From NCBI RefSeq assembly GCF_000369045.1, contig NZ_KB849797.1:328844-392843 (forward strand): a stretch of 64,000 bases of DNA, given 5' to 3'. This DNA is from Acinetobacter pittii ATCC 19004 = CIP 70.29. Lineage in GTDB: Bacteria; Pseudomonadota; Gammaproteobacteria; Pseudomonadales; Moraxellaceae. The notes under the pieces were generated by a model. The model did not search any database. It saw only the letters and a list, made by a program, of their open reading frames with translations, and was not told the DNA's origin. Below are positions 37,606 through 46,226 of this stretch, piece after piece. A program made the position numbers and the translations under genes. Numbering within the stretch: the first letter of the stretch is position 1; each line of letters opens with the position of its first letter.

Positions 37606-38502
37606 ATGAATCAATTTTCTTCTTCTCCATTTCAAAATAAATCGACAGTCTTCATTTGTATTTATAGTTTAGGTTTATTAGCTTTACTTCCACATACTCA
37701 ATTTTTTTATAACTCTTTAAAACACCAACGGTCACGGCGTTATCCCTATTCTTCTACAAGTTTCGCACAAGTAAAACGGCAATCATTTTCATACTCTCCT
37801 TGTGAAGTAGAGCCAAACAATACCTTATCTGATGCTAATTTAATTCAAGAGCTTATGGCTGTATTTGGAAATGATACGTTATGGAAACGTGCGACTCAAC
37901 CTGAACAAACGTATAAAGCTTTGGGTAAAAGAAAGAAGAAGAATTCATCAACTCAGGTTTCAGTCACAAATCCACTGAGTGCGAGCTGGGCCACCATTTC
38001 AACATGGATGCCTTTTGAAAATGACCTCGATTTAGGCTCAAATTCAGATAGTGATATCTACGTACAATTTTTAGCAAAGAAGAAATGGAATTTGAGACAT
38101 AACATTAGAATTGATACAGAACAGATCTTTCGTTACGGCTCTACCAGCCGAAATTATTCTGAAACTACCCTAAACTTAACGCAGAAAATGCAAGATAACA
38201 CATTATTTTCTAATAAATTTAATGTGAACAAGAGCGAAAATGAAGATTACAACTGGGGCAATTGGACTTTTCAACAATTTGAGTTTGTGAAAGATAATAG
38301 CCTGACTTACGGTATTTATAGCGGTGGCGTATATACTAAAAATGATATTCGACTAAATAGCTGGGGGCCTTATATTTCATGGCGTCAACCGATATGGAGA
38401 GATTGGATTTTTATGCAAAATGATCTTAATTTTTTTAACCATATTGATGATGATCCGAAACACCAACTCAGTGTGCAAATGAATCTTGAAGCTAATTTTT
38501 AA
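37606..38502 (+). CDS. Hypothetical outer-membrane-type protein, paralog 2 (shorter)
   Basis: A 298-residue relative of the preceding gene. The C-terminal 170 residues match block by block (MPFENDLDLGSNSDSDIYV, DTEQIFRYG, IRLNSWGPYISWRQPIWRDW) and it also ends in Phe (LEANF). The N-terminal half differs. It has a hydrophobic stretch (about 14-35) without a clean signal-peptidase site, an Arg/Ser-rich segment, and no charged helix. Only AVFGNDTL recalls VVFGDDSL of paralog 1. It is either a tandem duplicate that lost a region or one with a new leader. Confidence 0.7.
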   Translation: MNQFSSSPFQNKSTVFICIYSLGLLALLPHTQFFYNSLKHQRSRRYPYSSTSFAQVKRQSFSYSPCEVEPNNTLSDANLIQELMAVFGNDTLWKRATQPEQTYKALGKRKKKNSSTQVSVTNPLSASWATISTWMPFENDLDLGSNSDSDIYVQFLAKKKWNLRHNIRIDTEQIFRYGSTSRNYSETTLNLTQKMQDNTLFSNKFNVNKSENEDYNWGNWTFQQFEFVKDNSLTYGIYSGGVYTKNDIRLNSWGPYISWRQPIWRDWIFMQNDLNFFNHIDDDPKHQLSVQMNLEANF

Positions 38503-38543
38503 ACAAAAATCATCAGGTTGTGGATAACTCTTTCTTTATCCAC

Positions 38544-38578
38544 AAAAAAGCCCCTGACAGTTCAGAGGCTTTTTTTAT
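38544..38578. terminator. Bidirectional terminator before htpG
   Basis: AAAGCCCCTGA and TCAGAGGCTTT form a stem with one mismatch and a CAGT loop, with A and T runs outside. Confidence 0.8.
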
Positions 38579-38587
38579 ATCAAAAAA

Positions 38588-40507
38588 TTATTTCAACAAT
38601 AAGCTATTAATGCGTTTCACGTAAGCTGCTGGGTCTTCAGGTAAACCACCTTCAGCAATCACAGCCTGATCGAAAATCACATTTGCCAAGTCATCAAATT
38701 GCTCTGAGCCTTCAAGTTTTTTCACTAAAGGATGCTCAGGGTTAATTTCTAAAATTGGCTTAATTTCAGGTACGGCTTGCCCCGCTTGTTTAAGCATACG
38801 AATAAGTTGTGGAGACAACTCACCTTCACTTGTTACTAAACACGCTGGAGAATCAACTAGTCGTGTAGTTACACGTACTTCTTTAGTTTTAGCCTTTAAT
38901 GAGTCACTTAGTTTCTCAACAACAGGCTTAAACTGTTCAGCTGCTTGCTCAAGTGCTTTCTTCTCTTCAGCATCTTGCAAATCGCCTAAATCAACAGCCC
39001 CTTTCGACACATTCTTTAATGGTGTACCGTCAAACTCTTGAACAAAATTCATTGCCCATTCGTCAACACGCTCTGCCATTAATAACACTTCAATGCCTTT
39101 TTTCTTAAACAACTCAAGCTGCGGCGAGTTTTTCGCTGCTGCTAGACTGTCAGCAGTCACATAATAGATGGCTTTTTGGCCCTCTTTCATACGTGCCTTA
39201 TAGTCAGCAAAAGAAGTCGTTACTTCATCATTTGTTGAAGTCGCATAACGTAATAATTTTAAAATACGTTCACGGTTACCAAAGTCTTCGCCCAAGCCTT
39301 CTTTAAGTACTGAACCAAACTCACTGTAGAAGGTCTTAAATTTTTCTTGGTCTTTTTCATCTTCCGATTTAGCCAAACCATCAAGTACAGTTAATACACG
39401 GCGTGCGTTACCTTCACGAATCGTTTTGACATCACGGCTTTCTTGCAACAACTCACGGCTAACATTAAGCGGTAAATCAGCGCTGTCCACTACACCTTGC
39501 ACAAAGCGCAAATAGTTTGGAATTAAATTATCCGCATCGTCCATAATAAAGACGCGTTTTACATATAGCTTAATTCCCGCTTTTGCTTCACGTGTAAAAA
39601 TGTCATGTGGTGCTTTACTTGGAATATAAAGTAATTGGGTATATTCCGTACTACCTTCAACACGGTTATGTGCCCAAGCCAGTGGTGCTTCAAAGTCATG
39701 AGTTAAGTTTTTATAGAACTCAATATATTGCTCTTCAGTCACTTCGCTTTTATTACGTGTCCATAAAGCACTTGCCGAGTTAATCGCTTCCCACTCGTCA
39801 GTTTTGACCATTTGGCCGCCTTTAGGCTCTTCACCTTCAGCAACCTCTTCTTCTTGCCAAACTTCTTTTTGCATTTCAATTGGCAAGCTAATGTGGTCAG
39901 AGTATTTATTAACGATTTGCTTAACTTTATAAGATTCTAAATAATCAAGCGCATCATCACGTAAGTGAAGAATAATGTCAGTACCACGTGACGCCTTATC
40001 AATTTGCTGAACTTCAAACTCGCCTGTACCACCACTAATCCAGCGCACCCCTTCAGATGCCTCTAGACCCGCACGGCGTGATTCAACCGTAATCTTGTCG
40101 GCAACAATAAAACCTGAGTAAAAACCCACACCAAATTGACCAATCAACTGAGCATCTGCTTTTTGATCACCAGTCAATTTTGACATGAAATCTTTAGTAC
40201 CTGACTTAGCAATTGTACCTAAGTTATCAATTGCTTCTTGCTGGCTTAAACCAATACCATTATCAGAAATCGTTAACGTTTTATCTTCTTTATTTAAACT
40301 GATTCGTACATGTAAGTCTGGATCATTTTCATAATATTCAGGATGATTAATTCCTTCAAAACGTAACTTATCACATGCATCTGATGCATTAGAGATAAGT
40401 TCACGTAAGAAAATCTCAGGGTTAGAATAGAGAGAATGCGTCACTAAATGTAAAAGCTGGGCAACTTCTGCTTGGAAACTATAATTTTGTGATGCTTGTT
40501 CACTCAT
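38588..40507 (-). CDS. htpG: Chaperone HtpG (Hsp90)
   Basis: A cytoplasmic ATP-dependent chaperone for stress-damaged and client proteins. The 639-residue protein has the GHKL ATPase motifs near the N-terminus ([51 protein letters not shown]). The middle domain has [22 protein letters not shown] and the catalytic Arg. The end is a C-terminal dimerisation domain. It is a single-gene unit; no clear sigma32 promoter was identified. Confidence 0.97.
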   Translation of the reverse strand: MSEQASQNYSFQAEVAQLLHLVTHSLYSNPEIFLRELISNASDACDKLRFEGINHPEYYENDPDLHVRISLNKEDKTLTISDNGIGLSQQEAIDNLGTIAKSGTKDFMSKLTGDQKADAQLIGQFGVGFYSGFIVADKITVESRRAGLEASEGVRWISGGTGEFEVQQIDKASRGTDIILHLRDDALDYLESYKVKQIVNKYSDHISLPIEMQKEVWQEEEVAEGEEPKGGQMVKTDEWEAINSASALWTRNKSEVTEEQYIEFYKNLTHDFEAPLAWAHNRVEGSTEYTQLLYIPSKAPHDIFTREAKAGIKLYVKRVFIMDDADNLIPNYLRFVQGVVDSADLPLNVSRELLQESRDVKTIREGNARRVLTVLDGLAKSEDEKDQEKFKTFYSEFGSVLKEGLGEDFGNRERILKLLRYATSTNDEVTTSFADYKARMKEGQKAIYYVTADSLAAAKNSPQLELFKKKGIEVLLMAERVDEWAMNFVQEFDGTPLKNVSKGAVDLGDLQDAEEKKALEQAAEQFKPVVEKLSDSLKAKTKEVRVTTRLVDSPACLVTSEGELSPQLIRMLKQAGQAVPEIKPILEINPEHPLVKKLEGSEQFDDLANVIFDQAVIAEGGLPEDPAAYVKRINSLLLK

Positions 40508-40608
40508 AAATCACTCCTTAAATTTTGAAGCTGTTTGTTCTCGAATGCTTTATGAATGGAGTACTTCTAGAATTTTTCAATCCTCAATATTAAAAATTTT
40601 TACTCTAA

Positions 40609-40962
40609 TTAAAATGGGCCGTGGCTTAACACCCTATCTTGCAATATCGTATCTAACTGCTTTTGACGTTGTTGGTAAGCTTTGCTAATACAACTGACAT
40701 TGGCAGCACAAGCATTTCTTTTTTTCAGCCATTGCTGCTGAGTATCTTTCTGGTTATCTCGCCCACCCATAGGTAAAGCATGTAAAACGATTTGATACGT
40801 CGTTGCCATTTTTACATCTGCATCATTTAAAGAACGGTTTTTACAAATACTTTTTTCCGTTTTCGTTTTTGCAGCATCACACGAAAAACTTGCAGCTTGT
40901 AAATTTTGAGTAAAAGCAATACCGCTCAAAAGTGCTAAACAAATCGCTAATTTGTTATTCAT
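40609..40962 (-). CDS. LprI/DUF1311-family exported protein
   Basis: A 117-residue secreted protein. The signal peptide ends LQAAS (about 1-24). The mature part fits DUF1311, with FSCDAAKTKTEKSICKNRSLNDADVKMA (first Cys pair), QQQWLKKRNACAANVSCISKAYQQRQKQL (second pair) and Trp between. The family includes LprI-type lysozyme inhibitors, but many members are untested. It would act in the periplasm. Confidence 0.83.
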   Translation of the reverse strand: MNNKLAICLALLSGIAFTQNLQAASFSCDAAKTKTEKSICKNRSLNDADVKMATTYQIVLHALPMGGRDNQKDTQQQWLKKRNACAANVSCISKAYQQRQKQLDTILQDRVLSHGPF

Positions 40963-41072
40963 GTTTTTATTCCCATGCTTGTAATGAATAGAAATTAGTT
41001 TAGAAAAAAACTTGCAGAAAATATGTGTAAAACTGTCTGTTTTATGCTTTTTTTAGTGCAAATAAAATCCAT

Positions 41073-41102
41073 AAAAAAACCTCACATAAAATATATGTGA
41101 GG
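41073..41102 (-). terminator. Terminator downstream of ompW
   Basis: On the minus strand CCTCACATA and TATGTGAGG form a perfect 9-bp stem, followed by TTTTTTTAT. Confidence 0.85.
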
Positions 41103-41149
41103 TGCCTGAGTCTAGGTTTATTATTATATTTTTCTATTTATTATTATGC

Positions 41150-41740
41150 TTAAAATTTATAGCTATAACCCAAAGTATAAACAAAAGGATTAATATCAAG
41201 ATCAAACTTGTAGTTAGCAATTGATGGATCAATTGTTACTTCCGGACTAATATCAGCATAACGTACATCTACAAATACACCCCAGTTTTTAGCATCAGCA
41301 GGTTGGAAATTAAAACCAACTTGACCTGCCAAACCAAAATCTTCTTTAACCTTTACCGCTGCACCTTCTTCATCCCAAGGAATAAATGCTGTAGCACCAA
41401 TACCAATATACGGTGTGAAACGTGTAGAGTTTTTAAAATGATATTTTGCAGTAATTGTTGGTGGTAATTGTTTTATACGTGCTGCATTTTTACCATCTAG
41501 CAATACATCATGATTAATAGGTGTTGCTAATAATAATTCTGCCGAAAATGGAGACTGACCAAAAAAGTATTCTACTGATGGTGTAAATGCATATTCATGA
41601 TCTGCTTTTACCACGCCTAAAGGTGTTGTTGTATCTTCAGATGGAGCAATAACACTACCACCAAATTTCACTTGCCAGTTACCAGCAAAAGTAAAAGAAG
41701 ACATCCCCATTAATGCAATAACCAAAACTTTTTTGAACAC
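41150..41740 (-). CDS. ompW: OmpW-family outer membrane protein
   Basis: An eight-stranded outer-membrane barrel of the OmpW family. The 196-residue precursor has a signal peptide ending FTFAG (about 1-20), then KFGGSVIAPSED, RFTPYIGIGATAFIPWDEEG and the C-terminal LGYSYKF with terminal Phe. OmpW proteins are linked to small hydrophobic compounds and, in A. baumannii, iron and antibiotic responses. I use the GTG at 41740 because GGAG lies eight bases upstream and the signal peptide then starts directly (VFKKVLVIALMG). A frame-extending ATG at 41779 would add 13 residues in front. Confidence 0.87.
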   Translation of the reverse strand: MFKKVLVIALMGMSSFTFAGNWQVKFGGSVIAPSEDTTTPLGVVKADHEYAFTPSVEYFFGQSPFSAELLLATPINHDVLLDGKNAARIKQLPPTITAKYHFKNSTRFTPYIGIGATAFIPWDEEGAAVKVKEDFGLAGQVGFNFQPADAKNWGVFVDVRYADISPEVTIDPSIANYKFDLDINPFVYTLGYSYKF

Positions 41741-41996
41741 TTTAATATCTCCAACCTTATTTATATTTATAATAAACATTTATTTTAAAACCATGCAATA
41801 CTCATTATAAAATTATTTTATAGTTTATTTTTAAACTACTGTTTTAAATAAAATTATATATTATCCAACTATTTTAATAGGTTTTTATTCCAACCTTATT
41901 AATCAAGATTATTTTATATTACCAACCATTTTAATATACTTTTAAATTCCGAGTGTTTTAATATAATTTATTTTGAATACATGTTTTATTTAGACA
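41741..41996. repeat. AT-rich ompW promoter region with degenerate direct repeats
   Basis: About 255 bp, very AT-rich. Five imperfect copies of CCAACNNTTTTAATA occur in the same orientation at 41751, 41865, 41890, 41922 and 41949. The last four are spaced 25 to 32 bp apart. They sit upstream of ompW and could be binding sites for a repressor or nucleoid protein, or could reflect simple AT bias. Confidence 0.4.
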
Positions 41997-42046
41997 ATAA
42001 AAAACCTTCTTAATTTAAATCTAAAGATCGTTATTAAGAAGGTTTA
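41997..42046 (-). terminator. Terminator downstream of the antiporter gene
   Basis: AAACCTTCTTAA and TTAAGAAGGTTT form a perfect 12-bp stem with a 20-base loop. On minus it is followed by TTTTATTG. Confidence 0.75.
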
Positions 42047-42069
42047 CACTTTAATATTTTATAAAAACT

Positions 42070-43494
42070 TTATAAAACCATTGCAGCGATCCAGCCAAAA
42101 ATTAATAGCGGAATATTAAAGTGAATAAAGGTAGGTACGACTGTATCCCAAATATGATCGTGTTGCCCATCTACACCTAAACCAGCTGTTGGCCCTAAGG
42201 TTGAGTCAGAGGCTGGCGATCCAGCATCACCTAATGCTGCTGCTGTACCAATAAGTGCAATCGTTGCTAATGGTGAGAAACCAAACTGCACACATAAAGG
42301 CACATAAATAACAGCTAATACAGGAACACTTGAGAAAGATGAACCAATACCAATTGTCACAAATAAGCCAATACAAAGCATTAGGAAAGCAGCAAGCGCG
42401 CGGTTATCTCCAATAATCTCGACTACACCATTTACTAGCTGATTAATATCACCAGTATGAGTCATTACTGAGGCGAAACCGGCAGCAGAAATCATGATGA
42501 AGCCCACTAAAGCCATCATTCGCATGCCTTGTACAAAGACATCATCTGCATCTTGCCATTTAAAAATTCCGGCAGTAGATAGAACAGCAAAACCGACTAA
42601 ACCACCCAAAATCATCGAACCTGAATACAGCTGTGCAGCAAGTGTCAAGCCAATTGCGAGCAGTGCCATCAAGATCGTTTTCTTTGCAATAACTGGTGCT
42701 TGCTCTGCTTCATGCTTTAACTCTTCAGCATCTGCTTTTAAGTCGGCTGTTTCAACTTGAGTAGTTGCACGAATAGGTTTATCTAAATCAATCGTAGTCA
42801 CAGGCGTAATCGCACGATCAGCATAAATTCTTGGTTTACGATAGCTAATAAATACAGCAACCAAGGTGCCTAACACCATACCTAAAACAGGAATAGCCAT
42901 GCCAATTGGCATCATTGCTCGATCAACATGTAAGCCGTACGCTGCCCCAATTTTGTTGATATTTCCCATCAGAATCTGTTCAAGGAAAATTGCACCAAAT
43001 CCAACCGGAAGAAAAATATAAGTACCAACCAAACCTAACGTAAGTACACAGGCTGCGGCGCGGCGGTCTAATTTTAAATGGTTCATTACCCGTAACAGTG
43101 GCGGAACCAGTACAGGAATAAAGGCAATATGAACTGGAATAAGGTTTTGAGAGAAAATAGCAGAAATTAATAAAATACCTAAGAGGAGATATTTCACTTT
43201 AGTCTGACGGCTTTTTCCAGCTTCCATTCCCAATAGACCAATCAGCTTATGGGCAAGTAAATCAGGCAATCCAGATTTTGAAAGTGCCAGAGCAAATGCC
43301 CCTAACACTGCATAGGCAAGTGCAACTTCAGCACCATCGCCAAGACCAGCGTTAAAAGCTTCAACGGTTTGAGAAAGGCTTAAACCTGCTACGAGGCCGC
43401 CCACAATGGCAGAAACCACTAAAGTCAGTACGACAGAAACGCGCGCCAGTGATAATAAGAACATCACTGCAATCGCAATAACGACAGCATTCAT
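42070..43494 (-). CDS. Na+/H+ antiporter family protein (NhaC-type)
   Basis: A polytopic inner-membrane transporter of 474 residues with about 11 hydrophobic segments. It starts with the family N-terminal domain (MNAVVIAIAVMFLLSLARVSVVLTL) and has GLGDGAEVALAYAVLGAFA. The late IGTAAALGDAGSPASDSTLGPTAGL loop is diagnostic of this antiporter group, and a charged cytoplasmic loop lies near 225-265. It probably exchanges Na+ for H+ in pH or salt homeostasis, though some relatives carry amino acids. Confidence 0.86.
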   Translation of the reverse strand: MNAVVIAIAVMFLLSLARVSVVLTLVVSAIVGGLVAGLSLSQTVEAFNAGLGDGAEVALAYAVLGAFALALSKSGLPDLLAHKLIGLLGMEAGKSRQTKVKYLLLGILLISAIFSQNLIPVHIAFIPVLVPPLLRVMNHLKLDRRAAACVLTLGLVGTYIFLPVGFGAIFLEQILMGNINKIGAAYGLHVDRAMMPIGMAIPVLGMVLGTLVAVFISYRKPRIYADRAITPVTTIDLDKPIRATTQVETADLKADAEELKHEAEQAPVIAKKTILMALLAIGLTLAAQLYSGSMILGGLVGFAVLSTAGIFKWQDADDVFVQGMRMMALVGFIMISAAGFASVMTHTGDINQLVNGVVEIIGDNRALAAFLMLCIGLFVTIGIGSSFSSVPVLAVIYVPLCVQFGFSPLATIALIGTAAALGDAGSPASDSTLGPTAGLGVDGQHDHIWDTVVPTFIHFNIPLLIFGWIAAMVL

Positions 43495-43595
43495 GAATAA
43501 GTTCAGAGCAAAACAAAAGGCGATATTCTAGCAGATTCATATCTATGAAGCCGAAAATATCGCCGAATTAACAGTTTTATGCAGTTATTTAACTG

Positions 43596-44468
43596 TTACG
43601 CTTGAGCTTTAATAAACTCACGAATATGAGTTGCTATTTTCTCTGGCTCACTCAGAATGGCCCAGTGATTTGCATTAAGCTCTACATATTCAAATTTTTC
43701 AACCCACTTTGGCATGGCCTCAGTGATGTATTCTGGGCTTACAAAAGTATCATATTTTAAAATAACAGCTTTTACTGGACACTGCGCATAACGTTGACGT
43801 GGGTCGGTTAAGCGAGGAATAAAATTGGCACGATATAAATTAATGCCATATTTACCATCAGCATTAATATTATTATTTAAAGGTAAATTACTTTTCCTCT
43901 CCAACTGAGTAAGAACTTTCCCCCATTTTTCTGGGCTAAAAAGAGACCATACAGTTGGTGCTAATAACGGAAGATGGAATGCCCCGATATACCAAGATTT
44001 GGTTAATATTTTTAAGATTTGAGATGGTGAAGATTTAAATTTATCACGTAAAAATAAAGCGGCATGATCAAGACATGGTCCAGAAATGGTGGTGTATGAT
44101 GATAAACGACCTTTGAACTTAGGCTCGGTGACAGACTCCCAAGACTGAATTGATCCCCAATCATGTGCAGCCATATGGAATTGGCGATTTGGCAATAGCT
44201 CATCAACAACTTCTTGGAGATCTAGAGATAAACGCTCTAAACGGTAATCACGTATACGTTTTGGTATAGATGATAAACCAGCTCCACGCACATCGTAAGT
44301 AACAATATAGAAGTCATTGATTAAATGCTCAATGATTGATTCCCATACTTCTTGATTGTCTGGATAACCATGTACTAAAACCAAGGGAGTATTTTTTTCG
44401 TCACCCCATGTTTTAGCACAAAGCGTTTGTTGATCACTTGTTGTTACTGTATGAACTTTTGGCTGCAT
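43596..44468 (-). CDS. Alpha/beta hydrolase, epoxide-hydrolase/dehalogenase-like
   Basis: A 290-residue cytoplasmic hydrolase. The oxyanion motif is VHGYPDN (32-38). The nucleophile elbow AAHDWGS has Asp103, so chemistry of the epoxide hydrolase or haloalkane dehalogenase type is likely rather than serine esterase. A cap domain lies near 130-210, and the catalytic His is in LNANHWAILSEPEKIA. The substrate is unknown. ATG 44468 is favoured over ATG 44474 by AGGAA spacing. It is divergent from the DUF4442 gene. Confidence 0.85.
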   Translation of the reverse strand: MQPKVHTVTTSDQQTLCAKTWGDEKNTPLVLVHGYPDNQEVWESIIEHLINDFYIVTYDVRGAGLSSIPKRIRDYRLERLSLDLQEVVDELLPNRQFHMAAHDWGSIQSWESVTEPKFKGRLSSYTTISGPCLDHAALFLRDKFKSSPSQILKILTKSWYIGAFHLPLLAPTVWSLFSPEKWGKVLTQLERKSNLPLNNNINADGKYGINLYRANFIPRLTDPRQRYAQCPVKAVILKYDTFVSPEYITEAMPKWVEKFEYVELNANHWAILSEPEKIATHIREFIKAQA

Positions 44469-44591
44469 AATCATTTCCTATCTTGTTTTTCAATCGATCA
44501 TGTCGTTAGTCGGATAGAGCATTGCCATCAATATAAAAAAGATGATACTTATCTAGTATGAATACTGTTGCAATAAAAAAAATTGACTATT

Positions 44592-45077
44592 ATGGCTATT
44601 TTAAGAAGACTTCAGAACAATCCTACGATTTCAAAATTTCTATTTAATCACTATCCCCCTTATCGTGGCGCAGGGATTTATATTGAAATCATGAATTTAG
44701 AACTTTGCCATGTGCGTGTAAAGATGCCGCTGACTTGGAAAAACCAAAATTTAGTCGGTACACATTTTGGTGGAAGCCTTTATTCAATGGTTGACCCATT
44801 TTATATGATGATTCTTATGCATCATCTCGGATCAAAATATATTGTTTGGGACAAAGCTGCCGAAATCAATTTTTTGTCCCCTGGTCGAAGTACAGTACAT
44901 GCAGATATTCGAGTTGATTTAGCTGAAATAGAACAAATTCGTGAACTTGCCGAGAACTATGAACCTGTTTTAAGAACTTATCATCTAAACATTTTTGATG
45001 AATCTGGGGTAAGAATTGCAGAGGTTCAGAAAACGCTTTATATCAGACGTAAAAAAGCGAAACCTTTTCCTCAATAA
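44592..45077 (+). CDS. DUF4442 hotdog-fold thioesterase-like protein
   Basis: A 161-residue hotdog-fold protein. The conserved block NLVGTHFGGSLYSMVDPFYMMIL holds the hotdog helix, and VWDKAAEINFLSPGRSTVHADIRVD the central strands. It may act on acyl thioesters; no activity is known for this subgroup. The ATG at 44592 is used rather than the TTG at 44583. The ribosome site is weak. Confidence 0.8.
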   Translation: MAILRRLQNNPTISKFLFNHYPPYRGAGIYIEIMNLELCHVRVKMPLTWKNQNLVGTHFGGSLYSMVDPFYMMILMHHLGSKYIVWDKAAEINFLSPGRSTVHADIRVDLAEIEQIRELAENYEPVLRTYHLNIFDESGVRIAEVQKTLYIRRKKAKPFPQ

Positions 45078-45110
45078 AAATAAGCGCTAAAAGCGCTTAT
45101 TTTTATTTGT
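45078..45110. terminator. Bidirectional terminator
   Basis: AAATAAGCGCT and AGCGCTTATTT pair around AAA, with T-rich sequence on the right, between the DUF4442 gene and the convergent glycine-zipper gene. Confidence 0.85.
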
Positions 45111-45117
45111 TAATTTT

Positions 45118-45474
45118 TTATCTTTTCTCTTCAATCGCTGCACCAGCACCACCACCGATTGCACCGCCAATTGCAGCACCAGAGTCACCACCAATCAGTG
45201 CTTTACCTACGACTGAACCGATACCAGCACCAATCGCACTCTTAGTCGTTGTCTGTTTACTGCCGCCTTGGGTATTAGAGCCTACGCCTGCACCTACCGC
45301 TGCGCCTAAGCCTGCGCCAATACCTCCACCTACATGGTTACCTAAACCACCACCAAGTGCTCCACCTGCTGCTGCTGCACCAATACGTTGGTCAGATGGG
45401 CTCATATTTTGGCAGCCTGTGAACATAAGTGTAGACAACATTAAAGCAGAAACTAATCCAATTGTTTTTTTCAT
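45118..45474 (-). CDS. Glycine-zipper lipoprotein, paralog A
   Basis: A 118-residue lipoprotein. The leader ends in MFTGC, giving a lipidated mature CQNMSPSDQRIGAAAAGG. The rest is a glycine-zipper repeat (GGALGGGLGNHVGGGIGAGLGAAVGAG and IGGAIGGGAGAAIEEKR) that could insert in or pack against a membrane. Relatives are annotated as YMGG-like or SmpA/17-kDa-antigen-like proteins; the function is not known. It is a neighbour and relative of the gene at 45681. Confidence 0.82.
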   Translation of the reverse strand: MKKTIGLVSALMLSTLMFTGCQNMSPSDQRIGAAAAGGALGGGLGNHVGGGIGAGLGAAVGAGVGSNTQGGSKQTTTKSAIGAGIGSVVGKALIGGDSGAAIGGAIGGGAGAAIEEKR

Positions 45475-45619
45475 GACCGTTCTCACAATGATCTGTTCTA
45501 GAGAAAAGAATAATCCCCTTTTATGAGGAATTTGATCAGATTGTGTTATCCGTCTGTCCTAATCGATTGATATTTTGTAAAGCTCTACCTTTTATATTTA
45601 TTAAGCCAAATTTTAATTA

Positions 45620-45653
45620 TAAAAAAGAAGTCTTTAATCACATAAAGACTTCT
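45620..45653 (-). terminator. Terminator downstream of glycine-zipper paralog B
   Basis: AGAAGTCTTTA pairs with TAAAGACTTCT around a short loop. On the minus strand it is followed by TTTTTTATAATT. Confidence 0.75.
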
Positions 45654-45680
45654 ATAGTTTAACAATTATTAAGGATATTT

Positions 45681-46046
45681 TTAGTACTTCCCTTTCTTCT
45701 CTTCATAGGCTGCACCGGCACTACCACCCAATGCTCCACCTGTAGCAGCACCAGCGTCACCACCAATAATTGCTCCACCTAATACAGCGCCGACACCAGC
45801 ACCAATTGCACTATTACGTACGGTTTTACTGCTAGACCCTTTTGCATTAGCCGCAACACCTGCACCGAGTGCCGCTCCTAGACCTGCGCCGATATTACCG
45901 CCCACGTGTTTTCCTACCGCACCACCTGCGCCACCACCAATAGCAGCTGAACCAATACGTTGACTTTCTGGGCTTGCATTCTGACAACCAACAAACAAAG
46001 TTGTAGAAATCAGGCCAACACTAACAATCATCATCATTTTTTTCAT
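45681..46046 (-). CDS. Glycine-zipper lipoprotein, paralog B
   Basis: A 121-residue relative of the next gene on the same strand: lipobox FVGC, then CQNASPESQRIGSAAIGGGAGG and the same GKHVGGNIGAGLGAALGAGV and GGDAGAATGGALGGSAGAAYEEKK blocks. The ATG at 46046 follows GGAG by eight bases. Each paralog has its own terminator, so they may be expressed separately. It is likely outer-membrane anchored by its lipid. Confidence 0.83.
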   Translation of the reverse strand: MKKMMMIVSVGLISTTLFVGCQNASPESQRIGSAAIGGGAGGAVGKHVGGNIGAGLGAALGAGVAANAKGSSSKTVRNSAIGAGVGAVLGGAIIGGDAGAATGGALGGSAGAAYEEKKGKY

Positions 46047-46183
46047 TAGATTTACTCCAGTCTTCATAAGCAGGTAGCCTAATGTGTTTTTGTGGAGTCT
46101 TTATCCCGCTTAGGTAATAAAATAATAACTCTTTAATATATTTATGTAATTACAATTTAAAATTGTTATAAATAAATATAAAT

Positions 46184-46212
46184 AAAAAAGGCACCCTAAG
46201 GTGCCTTTTTTA
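46184..46212. terminator. Terminator of the rpoBC operon
   Basis: AAAAAAGGCACC and GGTGCCTTTTTT form a stem with a CTAA loop, with A and T runs on both sides, 15 bp beyond the rpoC stop. Confidence 0.9.
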
Positions 46213-46226
46213 GTGCCAGTCTAAAC

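Noticed and set aside
45107..45526. A 139-codon plus-strand Pro/Ala-rich frame
   Set aside because: Antisense shadow of the Gly-rich lipoprotein gene; Pro/Ala runs are the complement of Gly/Ala codons.
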